DNA from: Palaemon carinicauda | Taxonomy: Eukaryota; Arthropoda; Malacostraca; Decapoda; Palaemonidae | Length of the DNA: 64,000 nucleotides | Direction of reading: 5' to 3' | Assembly (NCBI RefSeq): GCF_036898095.1 | Contig: NC_090751.1 | Span: forward strand, 76,725,270 to 76,789,269 | Shown: piece by piece, positions 35,291-47,171 of the stretch | Layout: each line of letters begins with the position of its first letter | Numbering within the stretch: position 1 is the first letter of the stretch | Translations under genes and position numbers: made by a program | The notes under the pieces: generated by a model | What the model was told of the DNA's origin: nothing | The model's input: the letters and a program-made list of their open reading frames with translations, nothing else | The model's database searches: none

Positions 35291-36660
35291 TTTCAAGGGA
35301 TGGCGGCTCTGATGGCTCTTTGGTAACCAATGAGCAACTGGTTTCCCATGATCACGAATTTGAATCCCAACTCATGCCGTGACTAACTTGATTCTGTCTC
35401 AGTATGGACAGCAGGGGATTGTTTATGCTTCATCATAGAGATCATTCAATCCTCCTCTCATGTTTGATTTCACTCTATTCCTGGAAATGGAATTGAAAAT
35501 TCAACGTGATAAGTGGGTATTAATGGAAACTATGAGTCGTCTAGAACCATGACTCAGTATGAAAAGTCATGGACCAAATAGGTCAAATATGTCAAAGACA
35601 TAAATCCAGGATTGATTACTATGGATTTTGTTTAAGTTTCAAGCTTAATTTGCATGTTTAAAGTCTAGCCTCCTCCATGATTTCGTCGTACACTTCGGCC
35701 CTCACTAGATCTATATTATATGCCTTTGATGTCAAATTTTACTCGGATCTCTTCAAAAAAAGTTCTGAAGGTTTGTGCAAGGCTACGACTGTTGGCTCTA
35801 CTGAAGCCTATCTCTTGGTCTTTAGACAAAGTTTTGCAATTCACTTCAGACATAGGGGATCAAAAGACTACTATTCTGAATTCCACTCAAAAAGTCATCT
35901 TCTTAATTACGATGGCTTCCGGTGCTTGGGTTAAGTGACTTTGTAACGATTTTTAGAGACGAGAAATACATTGAATTTGTGGAAAATGGTGAGGTTAATT
36001 TATACCCTGATCCCACTTCTCGAACAAAAAAATGAACTTCTCTTTTCACCTTGTGGTCTATGGAAAATTGTTGCCCTTCACAGTGATTTTTTCCTTTGTC
36101 TAATACACTATCCAAAAGTGTATTTGCTGAGATCAGCGCAGTTTAAGGGTAATCTTTTGTTTTAAAAGGATATAGTGGGATCTAATTTGTCTTTAAACCA
36201 GTTACGAAATAAGATTACTTACTTTATATGAAGAGCAGACCCAGCTTGTAAGACTTCAGGTCTCGGCCGTAAAGATGTGGCTTCCATCTAGAACTTTTTG
36301 CAGTATATGTCTATTGAGGGACTGCAGACATATACCGGTTGGAAGTCCACTCGTGTTTTCTTCAGGCATTAAATGAAGCAATTGGAGGAGACGCGTCATT
36401 ATGTGGTGGTTGAGGCAGTGTTACCTACCCCGCGGCAACGACATAGCCCAAAATGCGTCCTAGGGCACTCCTTTAGCTCGTTATTAGCAATGAGTAAACA
36501 GAAGTTTTTGTTTCAGGGAAAAGGGGAACATGCACTTCATCATTTCCTTTTCAGGTTCCCAGGTTTAGAGATTAATACTTATGCTTCGTCACATAGGGGA
36601 GGAGCATTTTTTGGTTCAAGGTCTTTTATGCAAAGCCTCCCACCAAGTATAGATAATTCT
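35290..36660 (+). pseudogene. DIRS-4 tyrosine recombinase remnant
   Basis: Frames in 35640-36200 contain LGLSDFVTIFRDEKYIEFVE, NGEVNLYPDPTSRTK and SLFTLWSMENCCPSQ, recognisable as the catalytic half of a DIRS recombinase after the R box. Every frame has stops. The 5' half around 35300-35640 is poorly recognisable. Confidence 0.6.
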
Positions 36661-36671
36661 CTGGTACACGT

Positions 36672-36761
36672 CCATCAGGACGACATGGCTTGAGCCCAGA
36701 AAAGGGATTCTGACGTAGGAAACATCTATTTTTGGGTGAGATAGCCATGTCATCCTGATGG
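36672..36761. repeat. DIRS-4 internal complementary region
   Basis: Reads ccatcaggacgacatggctt, gagccc, then a segment matching the reverse complement of the right terminus (tctgacgtagga ... atctatttttggg), and ends agccatgtcatcctgatgg. It is the two element ends joined, and its outer 20 bp are themselves an inverted pair. Confidence 0.87.
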
Positions 36762-36847
36762 CCTGCCCATTACTTCTTTTTTCTCCTACCCCTTTGCTCG
36801 TTGGAGGCTTCTATTTCATAGGAGCTCAGCAGCAACATGGAATGAAG

Positions 36848-37166
36848 GGGCAGGGTCGCATGGGAGCACCGAAAGGTGATAAGATATGTAACGGCTCCTC
36901 ACTTATCCTTCCCCTTAGAGGATTAGACTGGGGAAGGTCTATTCAGGGTGCAGATACCTATGGTTATCTTAGGATACGTCCCTGATTATACACGATATCA
37001 TCGGATAGTCATTCTGGGGGTTAAAACCTCATGATACCTGACGGTAATTCTCTTATAATATCGATCGCAGAAATATTATACAGTAGAAAGTTACTGGAGG
37101 GAACTTCCATCAGGACGACATGGCTATCTCCCCCAAAAATAGATTTTTCCTACGTCAAAATCCTTT
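36848..37166 (-). repeat. DIRS-4 right inverted terminal repeat
   Basis: Partner of 26731-27020. The outermost bases are ttcctacgtcaaaatcc. LINE A sequence begins within 15 bp beyond it. Confidence 0.88.
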
Positions 37167-37176
37167 TATATATATC

Positions 37177-37855
37177 TATTCTGAAGAAGAGTTTTAATTC
37201 TTTCATTCTACCTTGTTATCCTGTCTGGTCTTCAGCTGCTGATTCTCATCTGAATTTGTTGGACAGGAACTTACGGTCGATTACATTTCTTACTTCTGAT
37301 CTAGATGTTGATCTCTAGCACCATCGTTCAATTAGTTCGATTTGAATGTGGTATAGGATTTTTAATAATTCTGACCACCTTTTACATACAGATCTTCCTT
37401 GACAGTACCATCCTGTTCGTAAGACTAGGTATGCAGTTAATTCTAAAAGTCAGGACTTCTCCATCAAGAGGCTACATACTACAGAGTATTCTAAAAGTTT
37501 TATTCCAGCTGTGACTAAGTTGTGGAATGATCTTCTTAATTGGGTAGTTGAATCAGTAGAACTTAAAACATTTCAAACTTGCAGCAAATCTTTTTATGTT
37601 GAACAGGCTGCCATAAGTAGGTTTATAGTTTATATACAAAATATCTGTCTTAATGTTGTTACTGTTCTTGAAATATCTTTTTAAAATTATTTATTACTTA
37701 TCATATAGTTTATTCATTTCATTCTTTCCTTTCCTCACTATGCTATTTCTCCCTGTTGGTGCCCTTGGGTTTATCGCATCTTGATTTTCCAACTAGGGAT
37801 GTAGCTTAGCAAGTAGTAGTAATAATAATAAAAATAATAAAATGCCATATAGACA
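37177..37855 (+). pseudogene. LINE A copy 2, RT C-terminus and 3' tail
   Basis: The plus strand reads SILKKSFNSFILPCYPVWSS, AADSHLNLLDRNLRSITFLT, then in other frames FNNSDHLLHTDLP and TTEYSKSFIPAVTKLWNDLL. It is followed by the family 3' UTR and an (AATAAT)n tail at 37815-37845. It matches copy 1 (6352-7050 reversed). Frame breaks and a missing Cys-rich stretch mark it as a pseudogene. DIRS-4 separates it from the piece at 26375. Confidence 0.82.
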
Positions 37856-37864
37856 GGTAGTAAA

Positions 37865-39592
37865 TATAAAAAATACTAGAGGAAGTGCACCTCCACAATT
37901 AAAAGCATACTCCATCAGTATGTATAAAAGTCAACTCGCTATGATTTTCAACATGTTCCATTAAAAGAGACCCGGCTTTAAGTCTAGTCATGTTCTTTTG
38001 AATAACAATAAAATATTTGCAAATACATATCTATAGTAATTTTTGTGGAGGGGCTGATGTCTTAAATGGTAGCACTTCTACCTATATCAAGTCTGTTTAC
38101 TTACAGTTTCATCCAAAAATCATAAGGTTGAGGCTATTTTGGGTGCAACTCAAAATATCTACAATGCCTTACAAGGTTTGTAGTTTGATATGCTAAAGAA
38201 TTAGGAAGTCTTTGCAACTTCAAGTAATACCATGCAACAGACTTTCAGTAAATGTCTAAAGGTACTTCTCCAGCATCAACAAGGAGGCTTGGGATAGGTG
38301 CAGTTCTAAAGGCTCCCATGACCAAGCTGATACCAGTATGGTGTATAGAATCTAAACTCTATAATCGGCTCTGGGGTGCTGAGGAGTATATTTCACACCC
38401 ATAACTAATTTTTAAACAATTAGGACCTTGTATAAGTTTTGAATAGTTTTTCAGTCTGCCTGCCATGATGTATGGGACAAAGCTTTTAAGAGATTCAGAG
38501 CCTTAATATATTTTATTTTTAAGGCTTCCAAATGAGAAACCCAAGTCAGCATGCAATCAAATAATCATAAAAATCTAGCTTTACTTACACATGGGATTTG
38601 GTGACCTTTGATGTACATATCCGGATCTAGAGGTACTCCCTGAATACCACAGAAATGGACAACAGTAATATTGCTTGTTGTCAAAGTTCTCATCAATTGT
38701 AAATCAAAATAATTCAAAGTTCAAAAGCGGGGTAAGACAGAGGCGAATCTGTATCCGACAATACGTATTTCACAAAAAATATTACAAGTCTTTGAGCACA
38801 CTTAAGTTACTTGAAAGTCTGAATAATTATCAATTTCATTCATAAGTGCTCTTTTCAAACAGTGATTAAGTTACATTATTCTTGGGCAAACAAACGGTCA
38901 GGGAATGAAGAAATTATTGCATTACTTCACTTTAAAGTTTCTCTCACTTTTCTCTTTACTCTAAAACATTTAAGTATAAGTTCAAAGAATTTTGATCTTA
39001 GCAAACAGCGTAACTACGAGTCAAGTGTAACTATTACTCGTGGCGACTCAGACCCGACTGAGTTGACGTCCAGGGGCGTCGCTGGGCGTGACACCATATT
39101 CTCCTGAGAAGAAGACCAAATATGGTCATACTTGAGGAATTGTTCGTTATTCCAAACCGGATCCATCCGGTAGGCCTTCGCTCTCCTCGGCCGTTGCTCC
39201 CCCAAGGAATCTGCGAAAACAAGGAGGAGACAGAAAAAACCCTTCGTCTGCAGATTGACATGGAGACAGAATCCTGTCACCAGTGGAAGCTGTGAAAGCA
39301 CACACTCCCAGGCGAGCCAGCGAACTGAGGTCATGTAGGTTCACAAACAAGGTGTAAGTGACATTGTCAAAAACTTAAATCCATCCATTTCAGCCCAGTG
39401 AATATTTTTGTCACTGAGAGTAGTAGTTTTCTCTCAATCCTTGACATTCTAGTTCCAGCAAAATATATAGAGAGATCATCTACAAAGAGGGTTGAGAGAA
39501 TGTCTTGGCAAATAACAGAGGATATCCTATACATGGCTAATGCAAATAAGGTTACGCTTGGCACACTATTGTGCGAGCAGGCAGTTAGGTGA
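37865..39592 (-). mobile_element. LINE B copy 2, RT part, split by a solo LTR
   Basis: 37865-38678 aligns with 8555-9400 of copy 1 and 39368-39592 with 9400-9600, including the FVDDLSI catalytic box (LSTLFVDDLSIYFAG). The two halves are separated by a 685 bp solo LTR. This is the continuation of the B copy whose 3' part is at 25725-26368. Beyond 39592 the match ends at the same point where RT motif B is lost in copy 1. Confidence 0.82.
38679..39363 (+). mobile_element. Solo LTR of the Gypsy-2 family
   Basis: 685 bp starting TGTCAAAG and ending GTGACA, inserted in LINE B with a 4-bp duplication TTGT (38675-38678 and 39364-39367). It is about as long as, and reverse-oriented to, the LTR at 50519-51239, sharing catgacct, aggattctgtc, caatctgcagac and tatcccgcttt-type blocks. 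No internal gag or pol, so it arose by LTR-LTR recombination. Confidence 0.85.
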
Positions 39593-39854
39593 AAACAGAG
39601 ACCGAGTAAATACAACTAACTTTATTTCAACAGGCAATGAGCTTTTTATACAACAGTTTGTGTAAGAAGGTCACAAAAATGCAAACAGATCAATGAACAA
39701 AAAACAGGATCAAACTGGTTTTGTTTACAAAGAGGTGAGAGTGAGATATACAATAAAAAAAAACTCTTAAATTGTACAAATGTGAAACACATGCGGTACA
39801 TGGCTCCCAACCCTTAAAAATGACATATATGTGAAATAAGGCTCCCATCTCTTA
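39593..39854. other. Unclassified stretch
   Basis: AT-rich, starting near ttgtgcgagcaggcagttag and containing aactttatttcaacaggc. It resembles an LTR or LINE fragment but has no partner in this window, so it is left unclassified. No gene seen. Confidence 0.35.
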
Positions 39855-40002
39855 TCATTATTACTTGCTAAGCTACAATCCTAGTTAGAAAAGCAGAATG
39901 CTGTAAGCCCAGGGGCCCCAACAGGGAAAATAGCCCAGTGAGGAAGGAAACAAGAAAAATAAAAGTTTAAGGAATAGTAACATTAAAATAAATATTTCCT
40001 AT
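39855..40002 (-). repeat. Repeat X copy 2, piece 1 (tail)
   Basis: Begins attattacttgctaagctac and continues ggccccaacagggaaaatag. It ends cctatat at the left end of DIRS-3; the continuation is at 46711. Confidence 0.8.
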
Positions 40003-40239
40003 ATGACAAATTCGTATATAGTTTTTATTTTTCCTATTTATTTGGGGGTTATACTTTCGGCGGAGCTGAAATGACGAGCCATTAAAATTTAGTGAGTGTT
40101 AACTACCCACACCGCTAGTTAGCGGGGGTAGTGGGGGGGGGGGGGGGGTTAGCTTGCTACCACTCCCGTTCACACACCTGTGATTTAGTCACATTGCTTG
40201 GAGGTAGGACTTCAAGGGGGATAGGGATGGCGGGCAAGT

Positions 40240-40341
40240 TTGTATAAATAGCTAAGGTTTGTATGGTTAGGAAAAATACAAATTATCTACGAATTTGTCA
40301 TTTGTTCCGTAACTAGAATACAAACCACGCTATTTATTAGA
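40240..40341. repeat. DIRS-3 internal complementary region
   Basis: Contains aaaaatacaaattatctacg and aatttgtcat joined to tttgttccgtaactagaata and caaaccacgctatttattag. These are the left and right ends of DIRS-3 fused head to tail on the opposite strand. It also preserves left-end bases (taaccatacaaacc) that the actual left arm has since lost. Confidence 0.85.
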
Positions 40342-40349
40342 GGTGACTC

Positions 40350-41700
40350 ACCCATTAGGAAGGGTGGACGTTCCTGCCAATCTGGCTTTTTGGTTTTGCC
40401 CGGGGGCTCCTTATCTGAGTATGTTAGTACTCAAAAATAAGGAGTCCCTGCCCTGCCCTCGTTAAACCTTGCTATGCAAGGTCCGCGGCCTACGTAAGCT
40501 GTGTGTTGAGACATGCAGAAGTGTGACTGTCTAGGTAAAGTTATTCCGAGTATGTAGGAAAAACCTGATGTAACCAAGACTTCCCAATACCACCTCTCCA
40601 GGGTATGGGGACACAACAGTATTAGCTTAATGCTAGGTACACAAGGGAGCATGGTTTACCTGCTTATGCAGAGAACCCAGGATGCTGCTTTCCCCACGAG
40701 AGGGTAGGATGAAGAAAAGAATAAGACCCAGTCAAATCTTTCCATTTACGCAAACTAAAACCGGGTAACAGTGCCCTCAGCCTTCTGCTACTTGTAAAAC
40801 CTGCATCACAGAGTAATCTTCTAAGAAGGACCAGGGCCATAGTTATGCCCATGACACTGTGGGTCGTCATGTCGAGATGATGTTTTGGTGATCCTCCTCT
40901 AGTCTCTCCCAGTGCTGACAAGAGAAGGGACCCGGGCAGGCTGTTGCCGTTTTCTTTAGGTAAAGTCTCATACCTTACCCTGGGTACAGTAACGGATGAT
41001 CTGGATCGTCCGTTACCGAGTTGAGACTTGTGTAGGATCTGTCACCTCTGGAGACTGTATCTGGCGACATACTCAGGGACGAAACTGAACATTGTCTTTC
41101 GCCCTTCTCAATAATGGGCGAATCGAAAGATAGACCATGAAGTTCCTTGACTCGTATGGTTGCTGTCCGAGTGTATAGGAACATTGTGTTCTTAAATCAG
41201 GAGAAAATTTGTTGCCTGGTGAAGTGGAACATATGGAGGTCCCTTTAGGGATCGGAGATTTGAACCATGTTCCAAGAGGAAGGTCTCAATTCCGACTAGG
41301 AAAAGTCTATCAATGAGAGGGTGTCCCTTTCTTTCAGTTTTAAGGTGAAGGATCAAGGTTGAGTGATCATCTTTACCTGTCGGAACTGAATAGGGGGTCT
41401 TTTCCTCTTGTATATACTCGAGGATTCCGCTATTGCTGGAATTGAGTTATTGAGTGGAGAGAGACTTTCACATGACACCAACCACACAAGACGTTATACT
41501 GCCTGGTAGACTGATGCTGAGGAATTCCTCAGATATCTAGACAACCTTTTCGCAAAGATGTATTGAGTAATCTTCAGGCGTACAATCATAGCAAAGCCAT
41601 AGCTTGTGGTAGGTGTCGAAGTGGGTTGTCTGTGATGTGGAGAGGGTTCTCTTGGAAACTCTATCGGGAGCTGCAAAAGGCTTGGAAACCATTTGGGATA
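40350..41700 (-). pseudogene. DIRS-3 tyrosine recombinase
   Basis: RLSRYLRNSSASVYQAV (41494-41545) matches the N-terminal domain of DIRS-2 (WYLRRSSSSVYQ). TATIRVKELHGLSF (41110-41160) is the box around the first catalytic Arg (usual KRVGELHGLS), followed by GDRSYTSLNSV. The remainder to 40400 is in broken frames. Not functional. Confidence 0.72.
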
Positions 41701-43000
41701 ATGCCATAGCGGAGATAGGAGAGTCCTTGAGAGGTTGACCGATGTTCTAGCCTTCTTGAGTGCCCTTCAGATAAAAAAGCGACGAGACGTAAACGTCATT
41801 GTTGTACCCACCTTTGTTGCCAGAGAGCCTTGGGGTCTAGGGCTGGTGAGCAACGGCAGACTGAGATTAAGGAGCGTTGCTAACAGACCCCTAGTTGGAG
41901 GACCTCGTAAAGTCGGGACTTTGTTGGCTACATGCCAAAGTCCATTCGGTATACCTTATCTGAGATGCTGTGCACGGACTGTCGGCGAGCACGTTCTTCC
42001 AGTCTGGAATGAAGCGGGCTGATAGTGGTACCGAACGGACTTTGGCCCATCTTAGTGTTTATACTGTTAGATGGGAAGAGGCTAAGAGCAAGTTCCTTCT
42101 TGCTTGTCGATGTGAGTCTCTATGTGGTGTGCGGTGTGTCTTCCATCACATCACTGAGTGGTCTGTTAGGAACCGATGAGGCTGCTGAAGGACCGAAAAG
42201 TTGGCCTTCATCTCTTAAGAGATTTAAGTGAAGGTAATTTCGGGCTCTCTCCAGAGGGCTGACGTCGTGTGGTGCAGCACTATGTTCCCTCCTCTCTTCT
42301 TTTTCTGACTCAAGTCTCTTGGAAAGGAAGTCGTTCTCGTTTCGAGAGGGTTTTGTGGAGATTGGTGTCTAGAATCATTCCCAGATACACCAATTTCCTG
42401 GGAGGGAAGTAGGGAAGACTTCCGTAGGTTTATCCTGATCACTGGATCTTGGTAAAAAGACTTCAGAAGTTCCAGAGTTAATGCAAGGTTGCCACTGAGT
42501 CTGCTAAGGTCAGTCAGTCGTCCCGAGAGAGAGGAGACAGAAGCCAATCCTGTGAGACCAGGATGGGTGTAGTGGAAAGACCAAAGATCAGTGCCTTGAA
42601 CTGGTGTTTCTTGTTTGTCTAGACTGACTCTTCCTACCTTCCTAGATGGATGGTTTGGACCTGGGAGTAAGTGTCCTTTAGGTCCAGTGTGCAAATGAAG
42701 ACCTGAGGTCTTAGCCCTTGTTCGAACTCTAACATGGTGTGGACATCGACCCAAAGGGACAGCTCCTTGCGGATCCTCTTGCATAGAAGATTGTTGACGC
42801 TGGAGTCTTGACTCGTGTCGTAAAGGATCAGGCGCGATACCCAGTGTAAGAATTCTTCTCTGAGAGAGAATTTCTTATAACTAACCGAAGGAAGGCAACA
42901 CTTAGCCTTACCATGTGGCCTGATGGGATTGATGCTATTCCTTAGAATAGAACCAATCTGGCGAATGTTAATCAATGGTTAACCGTTGGATATCGTGGTT
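41700..43000 (-). pseudogene. DIRS-3 reverse transcriptase/RNase H
   Basis: CTLDLKDTYSQVQTIH (42640-42690) is RT motif A (usual LDLKDAYFHIPIH). Then come FQGTDLWSF-like and GLTGLASVSSLS frames, and IRINLRKSSLLPSQEIG (42400-42450), the block after the YLDD box. The catalytic Asp pair itself is not intact. A repeat of stops and frameshifts continues into an unreadable RNase H region (41700-42200). Confidence 0.68.
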
Positions 43001-43179
43001 ACTGTGCAGTTGGAGAGTGCTCACAAGTAGTTCCCTGTCAGCAAGCTGTGATGAGGGTTGTCAAACGTTTGCCGATCACTTTAGTGTGATGGCGAACGGC
43101 CAGTAGAGAAAAATATGTTGCATACCTTCTGATCTAGGAATTACAGGAAGTGGTTGACTAGTAAGTTTCAGTCACGAAC

Positions 43180-43575
43180 TGCTGGCAAATTGCCGATGAT
43201 TGTTGAATCGGTGTTCTGTGAGCAAATGGTGAGTTAGAGATCAGCAAGCTGATTATAGTCCTCCCTGGTTGGTCAGAGATGAGCAAGCTGAAGATGGGCT
43301 GGTCAGATATCAGCGAGCTGAGTTCAATGACCGATGAAAAATGAGCTGCCCATCGGTGATCTAGTGATCAGCAAGCTGATGACTGGTTACTGACTAGCAA
43401 TCGGTGATTGGAAACACTAGCAATTGGAGATTGTTAGTCATAGGAGGGACTGGAGGTCAAAGATCAGCATTGAGCTAGCAATTGGTGATCTGGTGATCGG
43501 CGACCTAGAGATCAGTAAACTTAGAACTAGCCATCAGCAAACAGTGATCTAGAGATCAGTCTGTTGATGCTTTCC
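43180..43575. repeat. Imperfect short tandem repeats around gatcagcaagctga
   Basis: The core gatcagcaagctga and its variants (gatgagcaagctga, atcagcgagctga) appear at least five times, alternating with gcaatcggtgatt and tagtgatcagc variants. Located in the gag/leader part of DIRS-3. No reading frame is conserved. Confidence 0.65.
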
Positions 43576-43849
43576 TGTTTGCTGACGGTGGTCTGTCAAG
43601 GAAAAAGACACTTCAGAAGAGACAGGGACCAATGATTTCCCGTTTCGATTCCCCTTGTAGGATGGAATCTTCAGGATCTTGAATCCTTCTATGAAGCCTT
43701 ATTCCTCTTTTCCCGGTGGCAATGTTTGTGTGTTTGCGGGGAGGAATGGGGCAATGGTGACTTGTCCAAAAATTTTATTCCTTTTTACTGACTATTGCGC
43801 GAGTGTGTAGGAGAGTACTGGAGCGATGGCACACAGGATGATGCTGGTG

Positions 43850-44680
43850 CTTAATATCTGCCTGAGGAGCAGGCAAGCGCTGGTGCATTGGATCTGCGAG
43901 CCTTGACTCTTTGGCAAGAGCTGGCGCATTGGATCCGAGACAGCAACTGTGCAGGAGGGCGCAGGAAAGTGAGGAAGAGCGCTGGCGCGCAGTAAGGCAC
44001 TGTGTAGTTTTGGGCATTCTCCATAGAATGCGCTGAAACGTGTGACTGGTTGAGCATGGGTGGGTGCATTGGCGCGTGCGTGAGAGTACTACATGGAGGC
44101 TGTTGGCGTGCACGTGCGGAAGACCATTGGCGCCCACGCGCAGAAAACCGTCGGCGAAAGCGGAAGGCTGTGCGCGCACTCAAGATTATTGGAGCGTGCA
44201 TGCGCGAAGGTCGTCGGCGCGCGTGCGCGATAGACTGTTGGTGAGCTCACGCATGCGAAAGACTGTTGGCGTGCGTGCAAAAGACCATCGGCGCTCGCGT
44301 GCAGAAAAAAGTCGGCCCGTGCGCGGAACTGTTGCCACGAGTGCGTGTAAGACTATTGGCGCGTGCAATACTATTGACGTGCGCGCAAGAGCACTGGCGC
44401 TCGCGTGGGTGGAAAAACATCAGCACGCGTGCAAGGGCATTAGCACTAGCGTGCGCGTGGGAGACCATCGGCGCCTGCGCGGAAAATTGTCGCCGCGCGC
44501 GGGAGACCATCGGCACCCGCGCGCGGAAGATCGTCGCACTGTTGCCACGCGCGCGCGGATAATCATCGGCGCCCGCGCGCGTAAGATCGTTGGTGCGCAG
44601 GCACGCAAGACTATTGACACGCGCAAGACTGTTGGAGCGTGCTCGAAGGTAGCGCTAGTAGGTTGGCAGGTCAGCTGGTA
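43850..44680. repeat. GC-rich CG/CA minisatellite in the DIRS-3 leader
   Basis: About 25 degenerate units of 25-35 bp with core gactgttggcgcgcgtgcg, alternating gcgcgcg tracts with agaccatcggcgc variants. The base composition is strikingly different from the flanks. Arg/Ala/Cys-rich open frames on both strands are by-products of the CG repeat, not evidence of a gene. Confidence 0.75.
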
Positions 44681-44694
44681 GGACGACCAGTGGC

Positions 44695-45240
44695 AGGATG
44701 ATCAGGAACTGGGATGTGCCCTCTAAAAAGGGCGAGCATCCACTGATGGGGACCGTAATCAGGTCCATGTTAGAGTCCAGGACCGAAGTCCAAAGGACTA
44801 CGTTACAGCGCGAGGTTGTGCTGGAAGATCGGTACGTCAGCTGGCAGGATGATCAGGAACTGGGATGTGCCCTTTGGAAGGGCGAGCATCCACCGATGGG
44901 GACCGTAAAAAGATCTGCGTTAAGAATCCAGGACCGAAGTCCAAAGGACTACGATGCAGCGCAAGGTTGCGCTGGTAGATCGGTAGGTCCTGGTAGGTCT
45001 GCTGCGCTTGTAGGTCTGCTTGATCCTCCGAAGAGGTATCTCTATGAGTGGCCTCTCTCGCGAATGAGAGAAGTGAATACATCGTAGAAGAGACTTGAAG
45101 ACACCCGTGATAACGCCCATGAGGGCCGGTGGATTAGCAAGCTGACCTTTAACAGTTGCGATCCCCCGAAGAGGAGTCTCTATAAGTGGCTTCTCTCGCG
45201 AACGAGGGAGGAGAACACTTCGTTGAAGAGACTTGCGCTC
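44695..45240. repeat. Two pairs of long direct repeats in DIRS-3
   Basis: Pair one, about 150 bp: 44693-44845 and 44846-44995, both with caggatgatcaggaactggg, gggcgagcatccac and gaccgaagtccaaagg. Pair two, about 90 bp: 45025-45110 and 45157-45235, both with ccgaagagg, ggcttctctcgcgaa-type and agagacttg. These are recent local duplications compared with the older short repeats beside them. Confidence 0.8.
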
Positions 45241-46521
45241 CGCCCCTGAAGGAAGAGAAAGTCAGCAAGGGGGAAGAGAAGTCTGGGTGAAGGCAGCAAC
45301 AGCCGTCGGAGACGATGAATTTATTAAGATGTGGGAAGTTCTCCTTCTGTTGGGAGAAACAAACTCACACCTGGGGAGGAAACTTCCCTCGGAAGGGAAG
45401 ATGTCCAACCCGTGGAGGCGAACCTCTTTTATCGTTCTAAGATGATCTAAAGTGCTGGTCATGTTGTCACGGGAGTACTTCTAAGAGAAGTGAAGTACTT
45501 CTAAGAGAAGTGATGACGCCCATAATGACATCCTCTGAGTGACGGCAGTGACAGCAGATTCCTCAGGCATGAACAGAACAGCTCTGCTTCGTTGGCACTC
45601 TTAGTCGAACGAAGAAAAACTGCAAAGTTAACTGGGAAAAAATAGAATTAATTATTTAACAGAAATTCCTTAGGGAGGAACCCCGAGGGAACAACATAAA
45701 ATAAGTATTGCGGCGACAAAAAAATTAATTATTTAACAAATTCCCCAAGGAGGAACTCCAAAGAGGAACCCCAAGGGAATAACAAAATTAAGTATTGCGC
45801 CCTTCCTTCCCCAGACGACATCCATGGGAGAAGGGGGGAGCACAGAAACTGTAATAAAAACAGAATTACAATTATTCAAATCGGCTAAGAATATTCACTA
45901 ATAGTGAGAACTACTGATCCTCTGACGGGAAGTGTTCCCCAAGGACAAAAGCTGAAAAGTTAAAATACAATTATAATTTCACTAAAAATAATTGAGGCAA
46001 ACAATCGGAAGAGCAACCTACCCCCCGCACGGGAAAGGAGCTTCCCCAATAGTACACTGTTGTTGTAAAGGTGAACGACCTCGAGAAGAGAAAGGCCGTA
46101 GTCAAACTTTGCAAGGCCACATTCCCTTCGTTCAGAAATCCATGTTTCCCGTAGGAAAAAAGGAAAAGGCAAAGACAATAGTTGAATGAAGAGGGTCCAG
46201 GCGATGACAATTCCCCTGCGGCGGCTGAGTTAACGGTTATATGTCGACGGGAAGACCGATGGACCAGAGAGGGAGAGGTCGTTCCCCACGAACTGTAACT
46301 GTGCTGGCCTTGCTAATCTACGCAAGCGCCGTTGCCGTATATTTATCACACACAGCACAAACACTGAAAAAGGAAACTTATCACATTTCTATACACATAT
46401 ATATACATAAACATAAAGAATGTTTCATATATATACAAGTATAAGAAAAAGTAAGTAAAAATTAATGGCAGTCCAGAATAGGTGAGGAGGGAGAGAGGAA
46501 ACAGCCGCTCTCAATCCGAGC
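45241..46521. other. DIRS-3 5' leader, no gene
   Basis: Contains a 23-bp tandem pair (agtacttctaagagaagtga, 45474-45520) and two related segments with aattatttaacagaaattcc / aaattccccaagg (45650-45790). Many short frames, none recognisable. A gag protein was probably encoded here originally. Confidence 0.45.
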
Positions 46522-46710
46522 CAAAAGTAAAGTGATTAAATCACAGGAGTGTGAACGGGAGTGGTAGCAAGCTACTCCCCCCACTACCCCCGCTAACCAG
46601 CGGTGTGGGTAGTTAACCCTCGCTAAATTTTAATGGCTCATCATTTCAGCTTTGCTGAAAGTATAACCCCTAATAAATAGCGTGGTTTGTATTCCAGTTA
46701 CGGAACAAAT

Positions 46711-46960
46711 AAACTTTAAAAACTTTAACAAAACAAGTGAATAGAGAAATTAGATGGAATAGTGTGCCCAGTGTATCCTCAAGCAAGAGAACTCTAACAC
46801 AAGACAGTGGAAGACCATGATACAGAGGCTATGGCACTATCCAAGACAAGAAAACAATGGTTTGATTTTGGAGTGTTCCTCTCCTCGAAGAGCTGCTTAC
46901 CATAGCTAAAGTCTCTTCTAACCTAACTAAACTGAACGATTACAGTGCAGTAGTTAACTT
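46711..46960 (-). repeat. Repeat X copy 2, piece 2 (middle)
   Basis: Matches 62960-63215 of the continuous copy through ctcaagcaagagaactcta, tacagaggctatg, aaaggtttgattttggagtg-like and tgcagtagttaac. It continues at 49185 after LINE A. Confidence 0.85.
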
Positions 46961-47171
46961 TATTATTTTTATTATTATTATTACTAACCAAGCTACAACC
47001 CTAGTTGGAAAAGCAAGATGCTATAAGCCCAAGGGCTCTAACATGGAAAAATAGCCCAGTGAGGAAAGGAAATAAGGAAATAAATAAATGATAAGAAAAA
47101 AAATTAACAATAAATCATTCTAGAACAGTAACAACATCAAAACAGATATGTCATATATAAATTATAAAAAC

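Larger units (their letters stand above)
40003..46710 (-). mobile_element. DIRS-3: degraded DIRS retrotransposon inserted in repeat X
   Basis: Inverted repeats 40003-40205 and 46522-46710 share gctgaaatga, gccattaaaatttag, ttaactacccacaccgct and gtagcttgctaccactccc. The internal complementary region is at 40240-40341. X resumes directly on the other side with no target duplication. 6.7 kb. The minus strand carries gag-region tandem repeats, RT and recombinase remnants. The left arm has lost about 20 bp and gained a poly-G run (40133-40149). Confidence 0.87.

Noticed and set aside
35305..35385. Second tRNA-like A/B box pair
   Set aside because: The A box has at least three mismatches and the segment lies within recombinase remnants without a clear insertion boundary.
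44064..44681. 205-codon Arg/Ala-rich protein
   Set aside because: Falls wholly inside a CG-rich minisatellite with long frames on both strands.
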